Source: Streptococcus sp. 29896
GTDB taxonomy: Bacteria; Bacillota; Bacilli; Lactobacillales; Streptococcaceae
Reading direction: 5' to 3'
Length of the DNA stretch: 64,000 nucleotides
NCBI RefSeq assembly: GCF_032594915.1
Contig: NZ_CP118733.1
Coordinates: 1,798,001 to 1,862,000, forward strand
Below are positions 35,601-49,700 of this stretch, one piece after another; the first letter of the stretch is position 1, and every line of letters begins with the position of its first letter. A model generated the notes under the pieces. It saw only the letters and a list, made by a program, of their open reading frames with translations, had not been told where the DNA came from and did not search any database. The position numbers and the translations under genes are program-made.

Positions 35601-36992
35601 GTCAATAAATTCATCAAATTCTGCGATGATATTGCCCTTGTGCATCTTCGATGCCGCAATCTGAATCAAGGCGTTATTGACCGCAGAAAGACCGGTTGTT
35701 TCCACGTCAAAGACCACGTAGGTCGCATCAGACAGATCCATTTCTTGCTCGTTATAAACAATTGGAACCGAATCCTCTACGATGTTGGCTTCCATACCAA
35801 AAAGAGCCTTGATCCCCGCTTTGCGGGCTGCATGGTAACCATGAGGAAAGGATTGAACATTGCCATGGTCAGTAATGGCCACCGCCTTGTGTCCCCAAGC
35901 CGCAGCACGTGCCACCAAATCCTCGACCGCAGGAAGAGCATCCATAGTGGACATGTTGGTATGGGCGTGAAACTCGACACGCTTCTCCCCTTCGGGCATC
36001 AGATCCTTTCGAATCTCTCGCTTGACCTCTTGAACCTCTTGGACATTCATGGTCAAATCGCGCGTGAAGTTGTTCATCTCTACATTTCCACGCACCCGCA
36101 ACCAGGCTCCTTTTTTGACCATGCTGAACTTTTGCGCTTCCTCCTCATTCTTAGCCCATTTTTGCAGGGTGAAAGAAGACGAATAGTCCGTCATCTTGAA
36201 ATTAATGATGATCCGCCCAGTCCGTGTCGTCTTCTGCTCAGACTCAAAAACTAGTCCCTCAAAGACGATACGGTTTTCTTCCGTATCCACATCAATCATC
36301 TGAGTCACTTCGGCCTTGTCTAGGCTGACCTTGGCAGGACGATTTTTCTTAAACTCTGGGACAAATGGCTGAGCTGCCTCTGGAGGAGGGGCCATTTGTG
36401 CCAGTTGCTCCATAGCCGCCAGGTTGTCTTGATTGGCCTGCTGATAGATTTCCTCATTTTGCGCATGAAAATCTGCCACCATACTTGCAGTCATATCCTG
36501 ACAAACTCGAATATCTACCTTGAGATTAGAAAAGCCAAAACGTGCATATTGCTCCACCAAATTTGGTAGGTGGTTCTTCCGAAAATGAGGAGTGTCTATG
36601 GTTTCTGGCCCCTTAATCCATAGTACGCCCTCCTGGTATTCCACTTCCAAATCCTGGAAGAGCGAGCGAAAACCTGCACTCTGACACAGCTCTTCCTTAA
36701 AAGCCAACTTATAATAGGCTTCAACAAGATCGGCAGGATACTCTGTCGTATCCGTCACAATTGCAAAGCGAGCCCGATTCCCTGTCTTTTCAAACTCTGT
36801 CAGCAAACGCGCCTGAAATAGCTGGTAATCAACCGCAGACAGCGGAGCCTGAAAGCGAAAGAGGAAGTCCCAAACCTTGCTGAGTTTGTGGACACGGACA
36901 GACTCAATTTTAGCTACCGAAAAAACTGCTGACTGTTTGAGTTCAGCAGGCAAACCAATTTGCTCCATTAAGAGTTGAAATGTATCTGACAT
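32601..36992 (-). CDS. polC: DNA polymerase III subunit alpha, PolC type
   Basis: 1463 residues, standard PolC length. Order: N-terminal and OB-fold region, PHP domain ([15 protein letters not shown]), inserted 3'-5' proofreading exonuclease starting [14 protein letters not shown], zinc-binding CPNCQ...CEKCG, and the polymerase core with [16 protein letters not shown]. It is the replicative polymerase of low-GC Gram-positives. The start MSDTFQ at 36992 has AAAGGA seven bases upstream; a longer in-frame start lacks one. It lies downstream of proS as in other streptococci, with a terminator between. Confidence 0.98.
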   Translation of the reverse strand: MSDTFQLLMEQIGLPAELKQSAVFSVAKIESVRVHKLSKVWDFLFRFQAPLSAVDYQLFQARLLTEFEKTGNRARFAIVTDTTEYPADLVEAYYKLAFKEELCQSAGFRSLFQDLEVEYQEGVLWIKGPETIDTPHFRKNHLPNLVEQYARFGFSNLKVDIRVCQDMTASMVADFHAQNEEIYQQANQDNLAAMEQLAQMAPPPEAAQPFVPEFKKNRPAKVSLDKAEVTQMIDVDTEENRIVFEGLVFESEQKTTRTGRIIINFKMTDYSSSFTLQKWAKNEEEAQKFSMVKKGAWLRVRGNVEMNNFTRDLTMNVQEVQEVKREIRKDLMPEGEKRVEFHAHTNMSTMDALPAVEDLVARAAAWGHKAVAITDHGNVQSFPHGYHAARKAGIKALFGMEANIVEDSVPIVYNEQEMDLSDATYVVFDVETTGLSAVNNALIQIAASKMHKGNIIAEFDEFIDPGHPLSQFTTDLTGITDEHVRGSKPLEQVLREFQDFCQDAILVAHNASFDVGFMDVNYERAGLATISQPVIDTLEFARNLYPEYKRHGLGPLTKRFGVALEHHHMANYDAEATGRLLFIFLEEAKEKHGLTQLQELNSRLIAEDSYKKARVKHATLYVTNQVGLKNIFKLVSLSNTKYFEGVPRIPRTLLNEHREGLLLGTACQEGEVFDTLLSKGMDDAVKVAAYYDFIEVMPPALYAPMIAREQFKNMAEIEETIKQLIEVGRKAGLPVLATGNVHYIDPEEEIYREIIVRALGQGATINWTIGSGENAQPAPLPKAHFRTTSEMLDEFAFLGESLAREIVITNPNAMVERFEDVQVVKTDLYTPYIEKAEETVAELTYQKAFEIYGNPLPDIIDLRIEKELTSILGNGFAVIYLASQMLVHRSNERGYLVGSRGSVGSSFVATMIGITEVNPMPPHYVCPNCQHSEFITDGSYGSGFDLPDKDCEKCGTKYKKDGQDIPFETFLGFDGDKVPDIDLNFSGDDQPSAHLDVRDIFGEENAFRAGTVGTVAAKTAYGFVRGYERDYGKFYRDVEVERLAAGAAGVKRTTGQHPGGIIVFPDYMDVYDFTPVQYPADDVTANWQTTHFNFHDIDENVLKLDVLGHDDPTMVRKLQDLSGIDPQTIPADDKGVMALFSGTEILGVTPEQIGTPTGMLGIPEFGTNFVRGMVEETKPTTFAELLQLSGLSHGTDVWLGNAQDLIKAGIADLSTVIGCRDDIMVYLMHAGLPPKMAFNIMERVRKGMWLKISEEERNSYIQHMKDNKVPDWYIESCGKIKYMFPKAHAAAYVMMALRVAYFKVHYPIYYYCAYFSIRAKAFDLATMSGGLDKVKAKMEEIALKKKNNEASNVEQDLYTTLELVNEMLERGFKFGKLDLYKSHATDFLIEEDTLIPPFVAMDGLGENVAKQVVAARAEGEFLSKTELRKRGGLSSTLVEKMDEMGILGKMPEDNQLSLFDELF

Positions 36993-37057
36993 AGTTTTTC
37001 CTTTGCAGTATAGTACACCTATTTTACCATATTCTGTCTCTTTATTCGAGAACAAAA

Positions 37058-37076
37058 AGACCCGCAAGGCGGGTCT
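37058..37076 (-). terminator. Terminator of proS
   Basis: AGACCCGC-AAG-GCGGGTCT, followed by TTTTTG on the minus strand. Confidence 0.85.
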
Positions 37077-37082
37077 CACTTT

Positions 37083-39034
<1,952 letters not shown>

Positions 39035-39054
<20 letters not shown>

Positions 39055-39149
39055 TTTCGTAGTTTAACTTGATTAGGAATCACAGAAGTCACTTATCAAA
39101 ACCCTCGCTGACGCTCGAGTTCAAATCTGAAAACTCTCTGTTCCTTTCT
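39035..39149. repeat. First unit of the ~113-bp direct repeat upstream of proS
   Basis: Begins TTTAGCACGCATTCA and ends CTCTCTGTTCCTTTC. It is repeated at 39178-39290 with two single-base indels and few mismatches (offset 141-143). Each unit contains the CGCTGACGCTCGAG segment. It overlaps the left end of the hairpin repeat. Confidence 0.85.
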
Positions 39150-39177
39150 TTTTCGTATTTTTCAGAACATCCTGCGT

Positions 39178-39290
39178 TTAGCACGCATTCAATTCCTTTC
39201 GTAGTTTAACTGGATTAGGAATCACAGAAGTCACTTATCAAAACCCTCGCTGACGCTCGAGTTCAAATCTGAAAACTCTCTGTTTCTTTC
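39178..39290. repeat. Second unit of the ~113-bp direct repeat upstream of proS
   Basis: Matches 39035-39149. The 407-base gap between proS and rseP holds these repeats and the rseP terminator and no gene. Confidence 0.85.
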
Positions 39291-39307
39291 CATCTTTTTT
39301 ATCAGTA

Positions 39308-39330
39308 AAACACAGGTTGGGCCTGTGTTT
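39308..39330 (-). terminator. Weak terminator after rseP
   Basis: AAACACAGG/CCTGTGTTT hairpin. The following tail is only partly T-rich, so read-through into proS is likely. Confidence 0.5.
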
Positions 39331-39346
39331 ACACTTTCATTCGTCT

Positions 39347-40606
39347 CTAGAAGAAGACGCGCATAATATCATTCCATGTCACGACTAGCATGAGAACGAC
39401 CATGATAGCAACTCCTGCTAGAGTGATGTAAGATTCTGTCTCTTGTTTGAGCGGTTTTTTGCGAATAGCTTCTAGGATATTCATTACAATTTTACCGCCA
39501 TCTAGGGCTGGAATAGGAATCAAGTTAAAGATTCCGAGGTTAATGGACAGGGCAGCCATCAATTGCAGGACGTTTGCCCACCCGCTTTCGGCAGCCTGGG
39601 CACTAACGCTGTAAATCGCAACTGGTCCACCCAACTGTTTAACATCAAAATTAGCAATCAGGTTCTTCAGGGCTGTCACAATCAGAAGTGCAGTTGCTCC
39701 CGCCTCTTGGAAACCTCCGATAATCTTATCAAAAAATCCTGTTTTCAAGGCTGGAGAAACCCCAATACGGTAACTACCATCAACCTCTTGGGCAAGGACC
39801 GTCACTATTTTTGTCTGACCATCCTGCTCTACTTCTAACTCCAAACTTGGTGCGGTCGTGGCATCCGAAACAGCTGCATCAATCTGCTCCACAATCGCAT
39901 AGTAATCAGTAGTCAACTGTCCATTGATCGATACAATTCGATCCCCTGTCTCAATTCCAGCTGCCTGGACAGCCCCACCATCAACAACCGTAATGGCATT
40001 ACTGGTCGTATCGGCAACCCCACCTTGCATAAACATCAAGAGGATAAAAGTCAAGATACCCAAGATAAAGTTGTTAAGAGGACCTGCAAAGTTGGTCAAG
40101 AGGCGCCCCCAAACACTGGCATTTTGATACTGGACATCTAACGGAGCAATCCGCAACTCTGTCCCATCTTCTTCCACAATCGTAGCATCATGCTCGACAG
40201 AGTAGGTCTCTTCCTCCCCTGCCACCAAGCCAGTAATAGTCAACTTCTCTTCAAAATCAAAGTGGGTCACATTGATCGGCAAGGCTTGCGGATCAATCGG
40301 CTTATCTGACAGATTGATTCGGGTTACGATTCCTGAAGCGTTGCGGCTCAGACTAGCAGGACTACCTGTCTTAATTTCAGTCTTATCTTCGCCCCAACCC
40401 GCCATTCGAACATAGCCTCCCAAGGGCAAAATCCGAATCGTATAGAGGGTTCCATCTTGTCCACGATGCGAAAAGATTTTGGGTCCCATTCCGATTGCAA
40501 ATTCACGAACCAGGATACCTGCCTTTTTGGCAAAGTAAAAATGACCCCATTCGTGGATGACCACAATCACCCCAAAAATAAATAGAAACGCTAGAATTCC
40601 CTTCAT
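39347..40606 (-). CDS. rseP: RIP metalloprotease RseP (Eep)
   Basis: 419 residues. The zinc motif HEWGH is in the first membrane segment (about 18-22), a PDZ domain sits near 190-260, and the second site-2 motif is [13 protein letters not shown] near the C-terminus. It performs intramembrane cleavage of signal peptides and anti-sigma factors; in streptococci it is called Eep and processes peptide pheromones. GGAGAG precedes the ATG. It belongs to the uppS-cdsA-rseP(-proS) cluster. Confidence 0.95.
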   Translation of the reverse strand: MKGILAFLFIFGVIVVIHEWGHFYFAKKAGILVREFAIGMGPKIFSHRGQDGTLYTIRILPLGGYVRMAGWGEDKTEIKTGSPASLSRNASGIVTRINLSDKPIDPQALPINVTHFDFEEKLTITGLVAGEEETYSVEHDATIVEEDGTELRIAPLDVQYQNASVWGRLLTNFAGPLNNFILGILTFILLMFMQGGVADTTSNAITVVDGGAVQAAGIETGDRIVSINGQLTTDYYAIVEQIDAAVSDATTAPSLELEVEQDGQTKIVTVLAQEVDGSYRIGVSPALKTGFFDKIIGGFQEAGATALLIVTALKNLIANFDVKQLGGPVAIYSVSAQAAESGWANVLQLMAALSINLGIFNLIPIPALDGGKIVMNILEAIRKKPLKQETESYITLAGVAIMVVLMLVVTWNDIMRVFF

Positions 40607-40615
40607 AAACTCTCC

Positions 40616-41425
40616 TTAGAACAAACCGAAGAGGTGCATGATTGGGAAGACAAAGATCATCCCATCAAAACGGTCCAAAATACCACCGTGTCCTGGAATG
40701 AGTTTCCCAGAATCTTTGACTCCAAAACGACGCTTGATAGCTGATTCGACCAAATCTCCAAATTGGGAGAAAACAGAGAAAATCGCAACCAAAAGCAACA
40801 TGGTCGGAATTGGGAAGATGCCACGGATGGTCTTGTCAAAAATCAAAAATATTCCCGCCACAAGAACAGCTGATAAGATTCCTCCTACAAAACCTTCAAC
40901 AGTTTTATTCGGAGACACTCTTGGCACTAATCGTCGGCGACCAAACTGACGACCAATCATATAAGCACCAATATCTGTTGCCCAGACAATCAGCAAGGCA
41001 TAAAAAACCTTGTTGAGTCCATCCATTCGCGCCAAAATCAGATTATGGAAACCAATACCAACATAGAAACTGGAAGCAATAGGAAAGACAACTTCCGTGT
41101 AGTTGTAGGAACCAAAGTTGATAACGATGGAGCCTAGTAAAAGGAAGATAACCAAGGCAAAGGCAGTATAATTACCATCTGTCGGCAAAAAGGACAGGTA
41201 ATTTTCCAAGGGCAAGGTCAGGACCAAGGTCGCTAGCATAGCCAAGACACCTTCAAGTGAATTAGGAGCTAAACCATGCATCTTGATCAACTCAGCCACT
41301 GCAATCATTGCCAAGAGAGCAACAAAAAGCTGAAAGGCAACTCCACCCGCCCATAAAAAGGGAACAAAGACCGCAAAGGCCGCCGCTCCAAAAATGACAC
41401 GTTTTTGCAAATCGTTCTTCATCAT
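40616..41425 (-). CDS. cdsA: Phosphatidate cytidylyltransferase
   Basis: 269 residues, about eight membrane segments. The CDP-alcohol signature is at the C-terminus: SAIKRRFGVKDSGKLIPGHGGILDRFD. It makes CDP-diacylglycerol for phospholipid synthesis. Two consecutive ATG codons are possible starts; GAGG lies before the first. It is nine bases from uppS on one side and nine from rseP on the other. Confidence 0.96.
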   Translation of the reverse strand: MMKNDLQKRVIFGAAAFAVFVPFLWAGGVAFQLFVALLAMIAVAELIKMHGLAPNSLEGVLAMLATLVLTLPLENYLSFLPTDGNYTAFALVIFLLLGSIVINFGSYNYTEVVFPIASSFYVGIGFHNLILARMDGLNKVFYALLIVWATDIGAYMIGRQFGRRRLVPRVSPNKTVEGFVGGILSAVLVAGIFLIFDKTIRGIFPIPTMLLLVAIFSVFSQFGDLVESAIKRRFGVKDSGKLIPGHGGILDRFDGMIFVFPIMHLFGLF

Positions 41426-41434
41426 ATATCCTCG

Positions 41435-42190
41435 CTACACACCACCAAAACGGCGATGGCGTCTATTGTATTCTTTTATCGCCTCTGTCAAGGCTTCTTG
41501 GTCAAAATCTGGCCAAGCGACATCTGTAAAGTAGAGCTCGCTATAAGCAGTCTGCCAAGGTAAAAAATTACTGAGTCGAATTTCTCCACTCGTGCGGATG
41601 ACCAAATCAGGATCCCGCAAATTCGGATTCAAGAAATGCGTGTAGAGATAATCCGAAATCAAGTTTTCATCAATATCCCCAGGATTCAATTTGGCATCCA
41701 GGACATCCTGGGAGATGGCTTTAACCGCATCGGTCAATTCAGCACGTCCACCATAGTTCAAGGCAAAGTTCAAAATCAACCCTGTATTGCGTTTGGTCGT
41801 CTCTTCAGCCTTGTAAAGAGCATCCAAGGTTGCCTGTGGCAGGCGACTGTGGTCTCCGATCATCTGAATTTTCACATTGTTGGCGTGCAGTTCTGGGACA
41901 TATTTGTCATAGAACTCTACCGGCAGGTTCATGATGAAGGAGACTTCTTTTTCTGGTCGAGACCAATTCTCTGTCGAGAAAGCATAGACTGTCAGCACTT
42001 TGACGCCTAAATCTGAAGCTGCCTTGGTCACCTTTTGAAGGGCATCCATTCCCGCCTTGTGGCCCATGACCCTCGGCTGCATCCTTTTTTTCGCCCACCG
42101 TCCATTTCCATCCATAATGATGGCAATATGTTTGGGGACTTCGATGGCTGTTTCAATGGTTGTTTTTTTCTTAAAACCGAAGTTAAACAT
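41435..42190 (-). CDS. uppS: Undecaprenyl diphosphate synthase
   Basis: 251 residues. The catalytic Asp is in HIAIIMDGNGRWAKKR, followed by the YAFSTENWSRP and DPDLVIRTSGEIRLSNFLPWQ motifs of cis-prenyltransferases. It makes the lipid carrier for peptidoglycan and capsule. It is the first gene of the uppS-cdsA-rseP unit. AAGGA lies ten bases before the ATG. Confidence 0.97.
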   Translation of the reverse strand: MFNFGFKKKTTIETAIEVPKHIAIIMDGNGRWAKKRMQPRVMGHKAGMDALQKVTKAASDLGVKVLTVYAFSTENWSRPEKEVSFIMNLPVEFYDKYVPELHANNVKIQMIGDHSRLPQATLDALYKAEETTKRNTGLILNFALNYGGRAELTDAVKAISQDVLDAKLNPGDIDENLISDYLYTHFLNPNLRDPDLVIRTSGEIRLSNFLPWQTAYSELYFTDVAWPDFDQEALTEAIKEYNRRHRRFGGV

Positions 42191-42221
42191 ATCCTTGTTC
42201 CTTTGTATATTAAATCAGTCT

Positions 42222-42230
42222 ATTATACCA
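42222..42230 (-). promoter_or_regulatory. Extended -10 promoter of uppS
   Basis: TGGTATAAT on the minus strand about 30 bases before the ATG, with no good -35 hexamer. Confidence 0.5.
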
Positions 42231-42248
42231 TATTTTCAGGCAAATGAA

Positions 42249-42276
42249 AAAGAGGGACCTTTAGGATTCCCTCTTT
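42249..42276 (-). terminator. Terminator of yajC
   Basis: AAAGAGGGA/TCCCTCTTT hairpin followed by TTTTTCATTTG on the minus strand. Confidence 0.75.
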
Positions 42277-42300
42277 CTAGCTATTTTTTGCAGGAGAAAC

Positions 42301-42627
42301 TTATTCAGCCTCAGTTGCTGCCACTTCTGTGCTTGCAACTTCTTCTACTGCTGGGCTCAAATCTTCTGCTGTCACGTTCGCTGCCTCTGCTACGCGTTGG
42401 CGGATAGCACCACGTTCAAAGGTCAAATAAACCCCATCTACATCCAAGACAACTTTTTTCTCATCGATTTCATCGACAATACCAAATAGACCACCAATTG
42501 TGACGATTTCATCACCTTTTTTGATCTGGTTGAGCGCATCTTGGCGTTGTTTTTGTTGCTTGCGCTGGCTGTACATCATAAAGGCCAACATGGCAACCAT
42601 AGCTAGTGGTAAAATTAATCCTTCCAT
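42301..42627 (-). CDS. yajC: Preprotein translocase subunit YajC
   Basis: 108 residues. It has a single N-terminal membrane segment (LILPLAMVAMLAFMMYSQRKQQKQ) and the family core GDEIVTIGGLFGIVDEI. The tail is rich in Ala, Glu and Thr. YajC associates with SecDF; secD and secF are not in the window. It is transcribed alone between purA and uppS. Confidence 0.93.
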   Translation of the reverse strand: MEGLILPLAMVAMLAFMMYSQRKQQKQRQDALNQIKKGDEIVTIGGLFGIVDEIDEKKVVLDVDGVYLTFERGAIRQRVAEAANVTAEDLSPAVEEVASTEVAATEAE

Positions 42628-42685
42628 TGGAACACCTCGTTCATTTTTTTACTTTGCTGACTATTATAACAAATCTGAAAAAAAG

Positions 42686-42703
42686 AACAAGCAGAAAACT
42701 GCT
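42686..42703 (-). terminator. Terminator of purA
   Basis: CAAGCAG-AAAA-CTGCTTG followed by a T-rich tail on the minus strand. Confidence 0.75.
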
Positions 42704-42716
42704 TGCCTTTTCTGTT

Positions 42717-44051
<1,335 letters not shown>

Positions 44052-44096
44052 TCAACTCCTGGCAGGAATCTCACCTGCAAGTTTGTCTTACACTCT

Positions 44097-44125
44097 ATTT
44101 TACAAAAAAACGAACATTTTTTCAA
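44097..44125 (-). promoter_or_regulatory. purA promoter
   Basis: TTGAAA (44125-44120), 17-base spacer, TAAAAT (44102-44097). A PurR-type box lies inside the spacer. Confidence 0.75.
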
Positions 44126-44160
44126 GAATTCTTCCGTATTTCAAATAAAGCGAACATTTA
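44108..44160. promoter_or_regulatory. Two PurR boxes upstream of purA
   Basis: AAACGAACATTTT (core at 44111) and AAGCGAACATTTA (core at 44151), plus strand, 40 bases apart, both matching AWWWCCGAACWWT closely. The 44161-44296 stretch between these and the gshF promoter contains nothing else I can support. Confidence 0.65.
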
Positions 44161-44296
44161 CACAAATTAAACGCTTAAAGAAACCATTATCCGACCTTTC
44201 TCTCGGTTTGTCCCAGTATATGCTAGGAATCGGTCGATATTTCCGAAGAGAAGATGATGATTTTTCTTCATTCCAAAGGAAAAACGTAGCAGAAAT

Positions 44297-44325
44297 TTGT
44301 ATTTGTTCCCCAAACTAGATAAAAT
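44297..44325 (+). promoter_or_regulatory. gshF promoter
   Basis: TTGTAT (44297-44302), 17-base spacer, TAAAAT (44320-44325). Confidence 0.55.
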
Positions 44326-44363
44326 TGGAAGTAGATTTTTAGAGAAACAAAAAAGGATTGCTT

Positions 44364-46595
44364 ATGTTACAGAAATTATCCCCAAACAGTCCCATCCTCC
44401 AAGCCACCTTCGGTTTGGAACGGGAATCCTTACGCATCAATGCTGACAACCGCGTGGCTCAGACGTCCCACCCAGAAAACCTAGGCTCACGCAATTTTCA
44501 TCCCTATATCCAGACAGACTACAGCGAGCCACAGCTGGAGCTGATTACGCCTGTGGCTCATTCGACCAAGGAGGCCCGCCGTTTCCTAGGAGCCATTACG
44601 GATGTCGCTGTGCGGTCCATGGACAAGAGCGAGTACCTCTGGCCCCTGTCCATGCCACCTGTGATTTCAGAAGACGAGATTCAGATTGCCCAGCTGGAGA
44701 GCGACTACGAGTACCAGTACCGTGTCGGCTTGGCAGACCGCTACGGCAAACTACTCCAATCCATGTCTGGCATTCACTACAATTTTGAGCTAGGTAAAGA
44801 CCTGACCCAACAACTCTTTGCAGTCAGTGGGTATGACGACCTTACCAGCTTTAAAAATACCCTCTATCTCAAACTGGCTCAGAATTTCTTACGCTACCGT
44901 TGGCTCTTGACCTACCTCTATGGAGCTAGCAGTCTGGCTGAGGAGGGATTTTTAGCAGATGAGATTGGCTGCGTGCGGTCCATTCGCAACTCCAACTACG
45001 GCTATGTCAACGCCCCCGATGTCCACATCTCCTTCTCTTCGCTAGAGCAATACGTGACCGACATCGAACAAGCCGTGGCTAGCGGTCAGCTGTCTGCTGA
45101 AAAGGAATTTTATTCAGCTGTCCGCCTCCGTGGAGCTAAGACCAGTCGAGAATTCTTAACCAAGGGCATTACCTATCTGGAGTTCCGCAACTTCGACCTC
45201 AACCCCTTCGAGCCACTGGCTATTAGCCAAGAAACGCTGGACACCACCCATCTCTTTGCCTTGGCACTGCTCTGTCTTGATGATATGGACCAAGTTGATG
45301 AAGAGTTGGCTCAGGCGGCAGACCTCAACAACCGCATCGCCCTCAGTCATCCCCACACCCCCCTACCAGCAGAGGCAGATGCCAGCCCTATCCTGACCGC
45401 TATGAAGGCTATCGTTCAGCATTTCGGACTGGATGATTACTACAGTCAGCTCATTACTCAGGTAGAGACAGCCCTTCAAGACCCTCGTCTGACCCTTTCT
45501 GGAAAAATAGCAGAGCAGGTTGAAGATGGGTCTCTGGAAAGATTTGGCCAGCAGCAAGGACGACTCTTCCATGACTATGCTTGGACAGCCCCTTACGCCC
45601 TCAAGGGCTATGAAAACATGGAACTCTCCACCCAAATGATTCTCTTTGACGCCATTCAAATGGGCTTGCATGTCGATATTTTGGATGAAGAAGACCAGTT
45701 TCTCAAGCTCTGGCATGGTGACCATGTCGAGTATATCAAGAATGGCAACATGACCTCCAAGGACAACTATGTCATTCCTCTCGCCATGGCCAACAAGGTC
45801 GTAACCAAAAAGATTTTGGACCAGGCTGGTTTCCCAGTGCCTGCGGGAGCTGAATTTGCAAACAAGACAGATGCCCTGCGGTATTACGGACAGGTAGCCA
45901 GCTCTGCTATTGTTGTCAAACCAAAATCCACCAACTTCGGTCTTGGCATCTCTATCTTCCAAGAACCAGCCAGCCTTGCGGACTATGAAAAGGCCCTGGA
46001 CATTGCCTTTTCAGAAGACAGCCATGTACTAGTGGAGGAATTCGTAGCGGGAACCGAGTACCGCTTCTTCGTCCTGGACGGCAAGTGCGAGGCTGTCCTG
46101 CTCCGCGTCGCAGCCAATGTCGTGGGGGACGGTAGCTCAACCATCCGTGAATTAGTGGACAAGAAAAATCAAGATCCACTGCGAGGGCGTGACCACCGTT
46201 CGCCGCTGGAAATCATTAACTTGGGTGACATCGAACTGCTTATGTTGGAGCAACAGGGCTACACGCCTGATACAGTTTTGCCAGAGGGCGTTCAAGCCTT
46301 TCTGCGTGGCAATTCTAATATCTCAACAGGTGGCGACTCCATCGATATGACCGACCAGATGGACGAGTCCTACAAGCAACTGGCCGCTGATATGGCGACT
46401 GCTATGGGAGCTTGGGCCTGTGGTGTGGACTTGATTATCCCCGACCGCACCAAGCCAGCCAGCAAAGAAGATCCTAACTGTACCTGCATCGAACTCAACT
46501 TCAACCCTGCCATGTACCTGCACACCTATACTTACGCAGGACCTGGGCAGAGCATTACACCAAAAATCTTGCGGAAATTGTTTCCAGAACTATAG
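44364..46595 (+). CDS. gshF: Bifunctional glutamate-cysteine ligase / glutathione synthetase
   Basis: 743 residues. The N-terminal gamma-glutamylcysteine synthetase half carries FGLERESLRINADNR and SEPQLELITPV. The C-terminal half (from about 480) is an ATP-grasp glutathione synthetase with VVKPKSTNFGLGISIF, VLVEEFVAGTEYRFFVLDGK and the metal-binding ELNFNPAMYLH. The fused GshF form is typical of streptococci and Listeria. The ATG at 44364 has AAAGGA seven bases upstream; an ATG-like start six bases earlier is less well placed. Confidence 0.96.
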   Translation: MLQKLSPNSPILQATFGLERESLRINADNRVAQTSHPENLGSRNFHPYIQTDYSEPQLELITPVAHSTKEARRFLGAITDVAVRSMDKSEYLWPLSMPPVISEDEIQIAQLESDYEYQYRVGLADRYGKLLQSMSGIHYNFELGKDLTQQLFAVSGYDDLTSFKNTLYLKLAQNFLRYRWLLTYLYGASSLAEEGFLADEIGCVRSIRNSNYGYVNAPDVHISFSSLEQYVTDIEQAVASGQLSAEKEFYSAVRLRGAKTSREFLTKGITYLEFRNFDLNPFEPLAISQETLDTTHLFALALLCLDDMDQVDEELAQAADLNNRIALSHPHTPLPAEADASPILTAMKAIVQHFGLDDYYSQLITQVETALQDPRLTLSGKIAEQVEDGSLERFGQQQGRLFHDYAWTAPYALKGYENMELSTQMILFDAIQMGLHVDILDEEDQFLKLWHGDHVEYIKNGNMTSKDNYVIPLAMANKVVTKKILDQAGFPVPAGAEFANKTDALRYYGQVASSAIVVKPKSTNFGLGISIFQEPASLADYEKALDIAFSEDSHVLVEEFVAGTEYRFFVLDGKCEAVLLRVAANVVGDGSSTIRELVDKKNQDPLRGRDHRSPLEIINLGDIELLMLEQQGYTPDTVLPEGVQAFLRGNSNISTGGDSIDMTDQMDESYKQLAADMATAMGAWACGVDLIIPDRTKPASKEDPNCTCIELNFNPAMYLHTYTYAGPGQSITPKILRKLFPEL

Positions 46596-46600
46596 CTTTC

Positions 46601-46628
46601 AACCAAGAACCTTAACGGTTTCTTGGTT
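46601..46628 (+). terminator. Terminator of gshF
   Basis: AACCAAGAA/TTTCTTGGTT hairpin with a small internal bulge, followed by TTTTTTCTTTT. Confidence 0.8.
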
Positions 46629-46779
46629 TTTTCTTTTCGAGGGTAGGCAGAAAGCTTCGTTTTTTGAATAAAAATGTGAAAACGGATTCTTTTTTCGTCC
46701 ATCCGATTCATTTTTTGTTACAATATATGTATATAGTAATAAAAGCGTTTTAAGCAAGTTCAATGAAAAGGAGTTTAGT

Positions 46780-49700
46780 ATGAAATTGCGAAGCTATTCC
46801 CTTCTTACAGGTTTGGGCTCTGCCGCAGTCACCGCCGGTCTCTTGATCAGCCTGTCTGTCGCTCCCTTGTCCATCCACGCTACGGAAGTAGCCATCGAGA
46901 ACTATCCGACCCTAGCTGTGACAAATGCTGAGGTGACCATTCAAGGCTACCTTGTCGCTCCACTCAACAGTAGCGGGACAGCCTTCGAAGCTACGAACAA
47001 AACCAACATCGGACTAGGAGCTAGCCCAACGACCGCTGCCACCGATACCATTCCTGTACAATTACGGGAGCCTTTGCGCAGTCAATTCAACCTGGTTGAC
47101 CATCCTGAGTTGATTGGTAAGTTGGTTCGCATCACCGGAACAAGCGAGCGCTACATGGGCAGGCCCGGTATCAAATCAACGACCAGTATCCAAGTATTGG
47201 ACGAGGCAAGCTCATCAGTTGAAACCCCAGCTGAACCGACTGGTTCAACCGAAACTCCCCCAGCTACAGAAAACGCCCAGCTGACCTCTACACCCATTTC
47301 GACCGTTCGAGCAGGTAACTTAGGCACCAGCTATACCATTTCTGGAAAAATTATCAGCGCGGTAAATGCTTGGGGTGGCCATGGTTTTTACCTTCAGGGA
47401 TCCGATGGAGCCGGAATTTACATCTATCCAGGAGCAGCCTTAAGCTACCAGACAGGCGATACCGTTCAACTGACAGGAACCCTTGGAGAATACAAGGGCG
47501 AACGTCAATTAACTGCAGTCAGCCAGCACCAGCCTGTGACCGAATCAATTGAGACTCCTGTCCTTGAGACCACCATCGCCCAATTGCCCAACCAACAACA
47601 GGCAACTATGATTAGCCTAAAAGGGGTAACCGTTGGACAAATCCAAAGCGACAACTATCAAAATTCGACCTTCTCTGTAACAGATGCCGATGGACAGACC
47701 GTTGAAGTCCGTCTCGATAGCCGATCCGGCATCAAGACCGCTGATCTGCTTACCCACATCAACCAGGGAGACAAGATCAACCTCACTGCTGTTTTATCCA
47801 CTTTTAATGGTAAATTGCAATTAAAACCATTTGCCCTGTCGCATTTTGAAGTGGTTGAAAAAGCCAGCGCACAACCAAGCCAAACCGAAGAAGTGACGGT
47901 CGGGCAAATCCAAGGAGCTAGCCACAGATCTCCTCTGGTTGACAAAAATGTGAGCCTAAAAAATGCCGTAGTGACCTATGTCGTCTCCAACAATACCTTC
48001 TATGTCCAAGACCATACACCAGACAGCGATCCAAAAACATCAGACGGCATCCTCATTTACACAGATTCTCTCAAAACAAACGTAAAAGTCGGTGACCAGG
48101 TGAGTCTTTCTGGACGAGTTGAAGAATACCTAGGCAGAGGATATGCGGAACGTGAGGACACCGATTTAACCATCACACAAATTCGAGCTACTGAAGTAAC
48201 TGTGGATGGGACTGCACCTGTACCAGCTCCTATCGTCCTTGGTCTTGATCGAACCATCCCAGCAGATATTATTGACAATGACGGCTTTGCACAATTTGAT
48301 CCAGAAGAAGATGCACTCGATTTCTGGGAATCACTTGAAGGCATGGTTGTCGCCGTTGATGATGCAAAAATCCTCGGCCCACTAAAAAACAAGGAAATCT
48401 ACGTTACACCAGCTGCTGGCCAGCTGACTCTAAATAAGGTTGGCGGTGTTAACCTTCGACCTGACGGAAATAACACCAACATTATTCCCCTCCTTTTGAA
48501 AAACGGTAAACAAATTGTCAAATCAGGGGACTATTTTACTGGCCGAATCGCTGGACCAGTTACCTATTCTTATACCAATTATAAGGTCTATGTAGATGAC
48601 AGTACCTTACCACCCCTTCATGAGGGAACGACACAACCTGAAACAACTACCATTCTTCCAAGCGAGGACAAGCTGACCATCGCTTCTTATAACATTGAAA
48701 ATTTCTCTGCTGACAGCAAGTCAACATCAGATGCTAAAGTCCAACGCATTGCCAAATCCTTTGTTGCAGACCTGCATTCTCCAGATATCATCGGATTGAT
48801 TGAAGTGCAGGACAACAACGGTGCTACAAACGATGGCACAACGGATGCCAGTCAGAGTGCCGCACGCTTGATTGCCGCTATTCAGGCAGCTGGAGGTCCA
48901 GCCTATACCTATGTGGACATTGCTCCTGAAAATAATCAGGACGGTGGACAAGAAGGGGGCAATATTCGTGTCGGCTTCCTTTATAACGCCAACCGCGTCA
49001 GCCTTTCCGATAAACCAATTGGTACTGCAACACAGGCAGTAGTTTGGGAAAACGGCGAACTCAACCTTAGTCTTGGCCGCATCGACCCAACCAACAGCGC
49101 TTGGGCTGCTGTCCGCAAAACACTTGCAGCTGAGTTTGTCTTCAAAGGCGAGAAAGTCGTTGTCCTTGCCAACCATCTCAATTCAAAACGCGGCGACACC
49201 GGCCTCTACGGAAAAATTCAACCGATTAGCCTCCAGTCAGAGGTAAAACGCCATGCCCTAGCTCAGATTCTTTCTGACTTTACCAAGACAGGTCTAGCTC
49301 AAAATCCGAGTGCCAATGTTGTTATGTTAGGCGACTTCAACGATTTTGAATTTACCCAAACAGTTGGCATATTAGAAGCAGAAGGAATGGCAAACCTGGT
49401 CAGCCTTCATGATGCAGCAGACCGCTTCTCCTATTTCTACAACGGCAATAATCAATCACTAGATAACATTTTGGTCTCTACCAATCTCCTTGATCGCTAT
49501 GCCTTTGACATGGTCCATGTCAATTCAGCCTTTATGGAGGAACATGGCAGAGCTTCTGACCATGACCCACTCTTGGTACAGCTAGATTTGACAAAATCTG
49601 TAACGACTACACCAACCGAACCAAATACAGACCAACCTACCGACACAGCACCTACAAACACTGGTGAAACAAACAAGGGGCAAAACGGAAAAAATCAGAC

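Noticed and set aside
35592..36254. 220-codon plus-strand frame opposite polC
   Set aside because: Antisense to conserved PolC domains and lacks any family resemblance or start signal.
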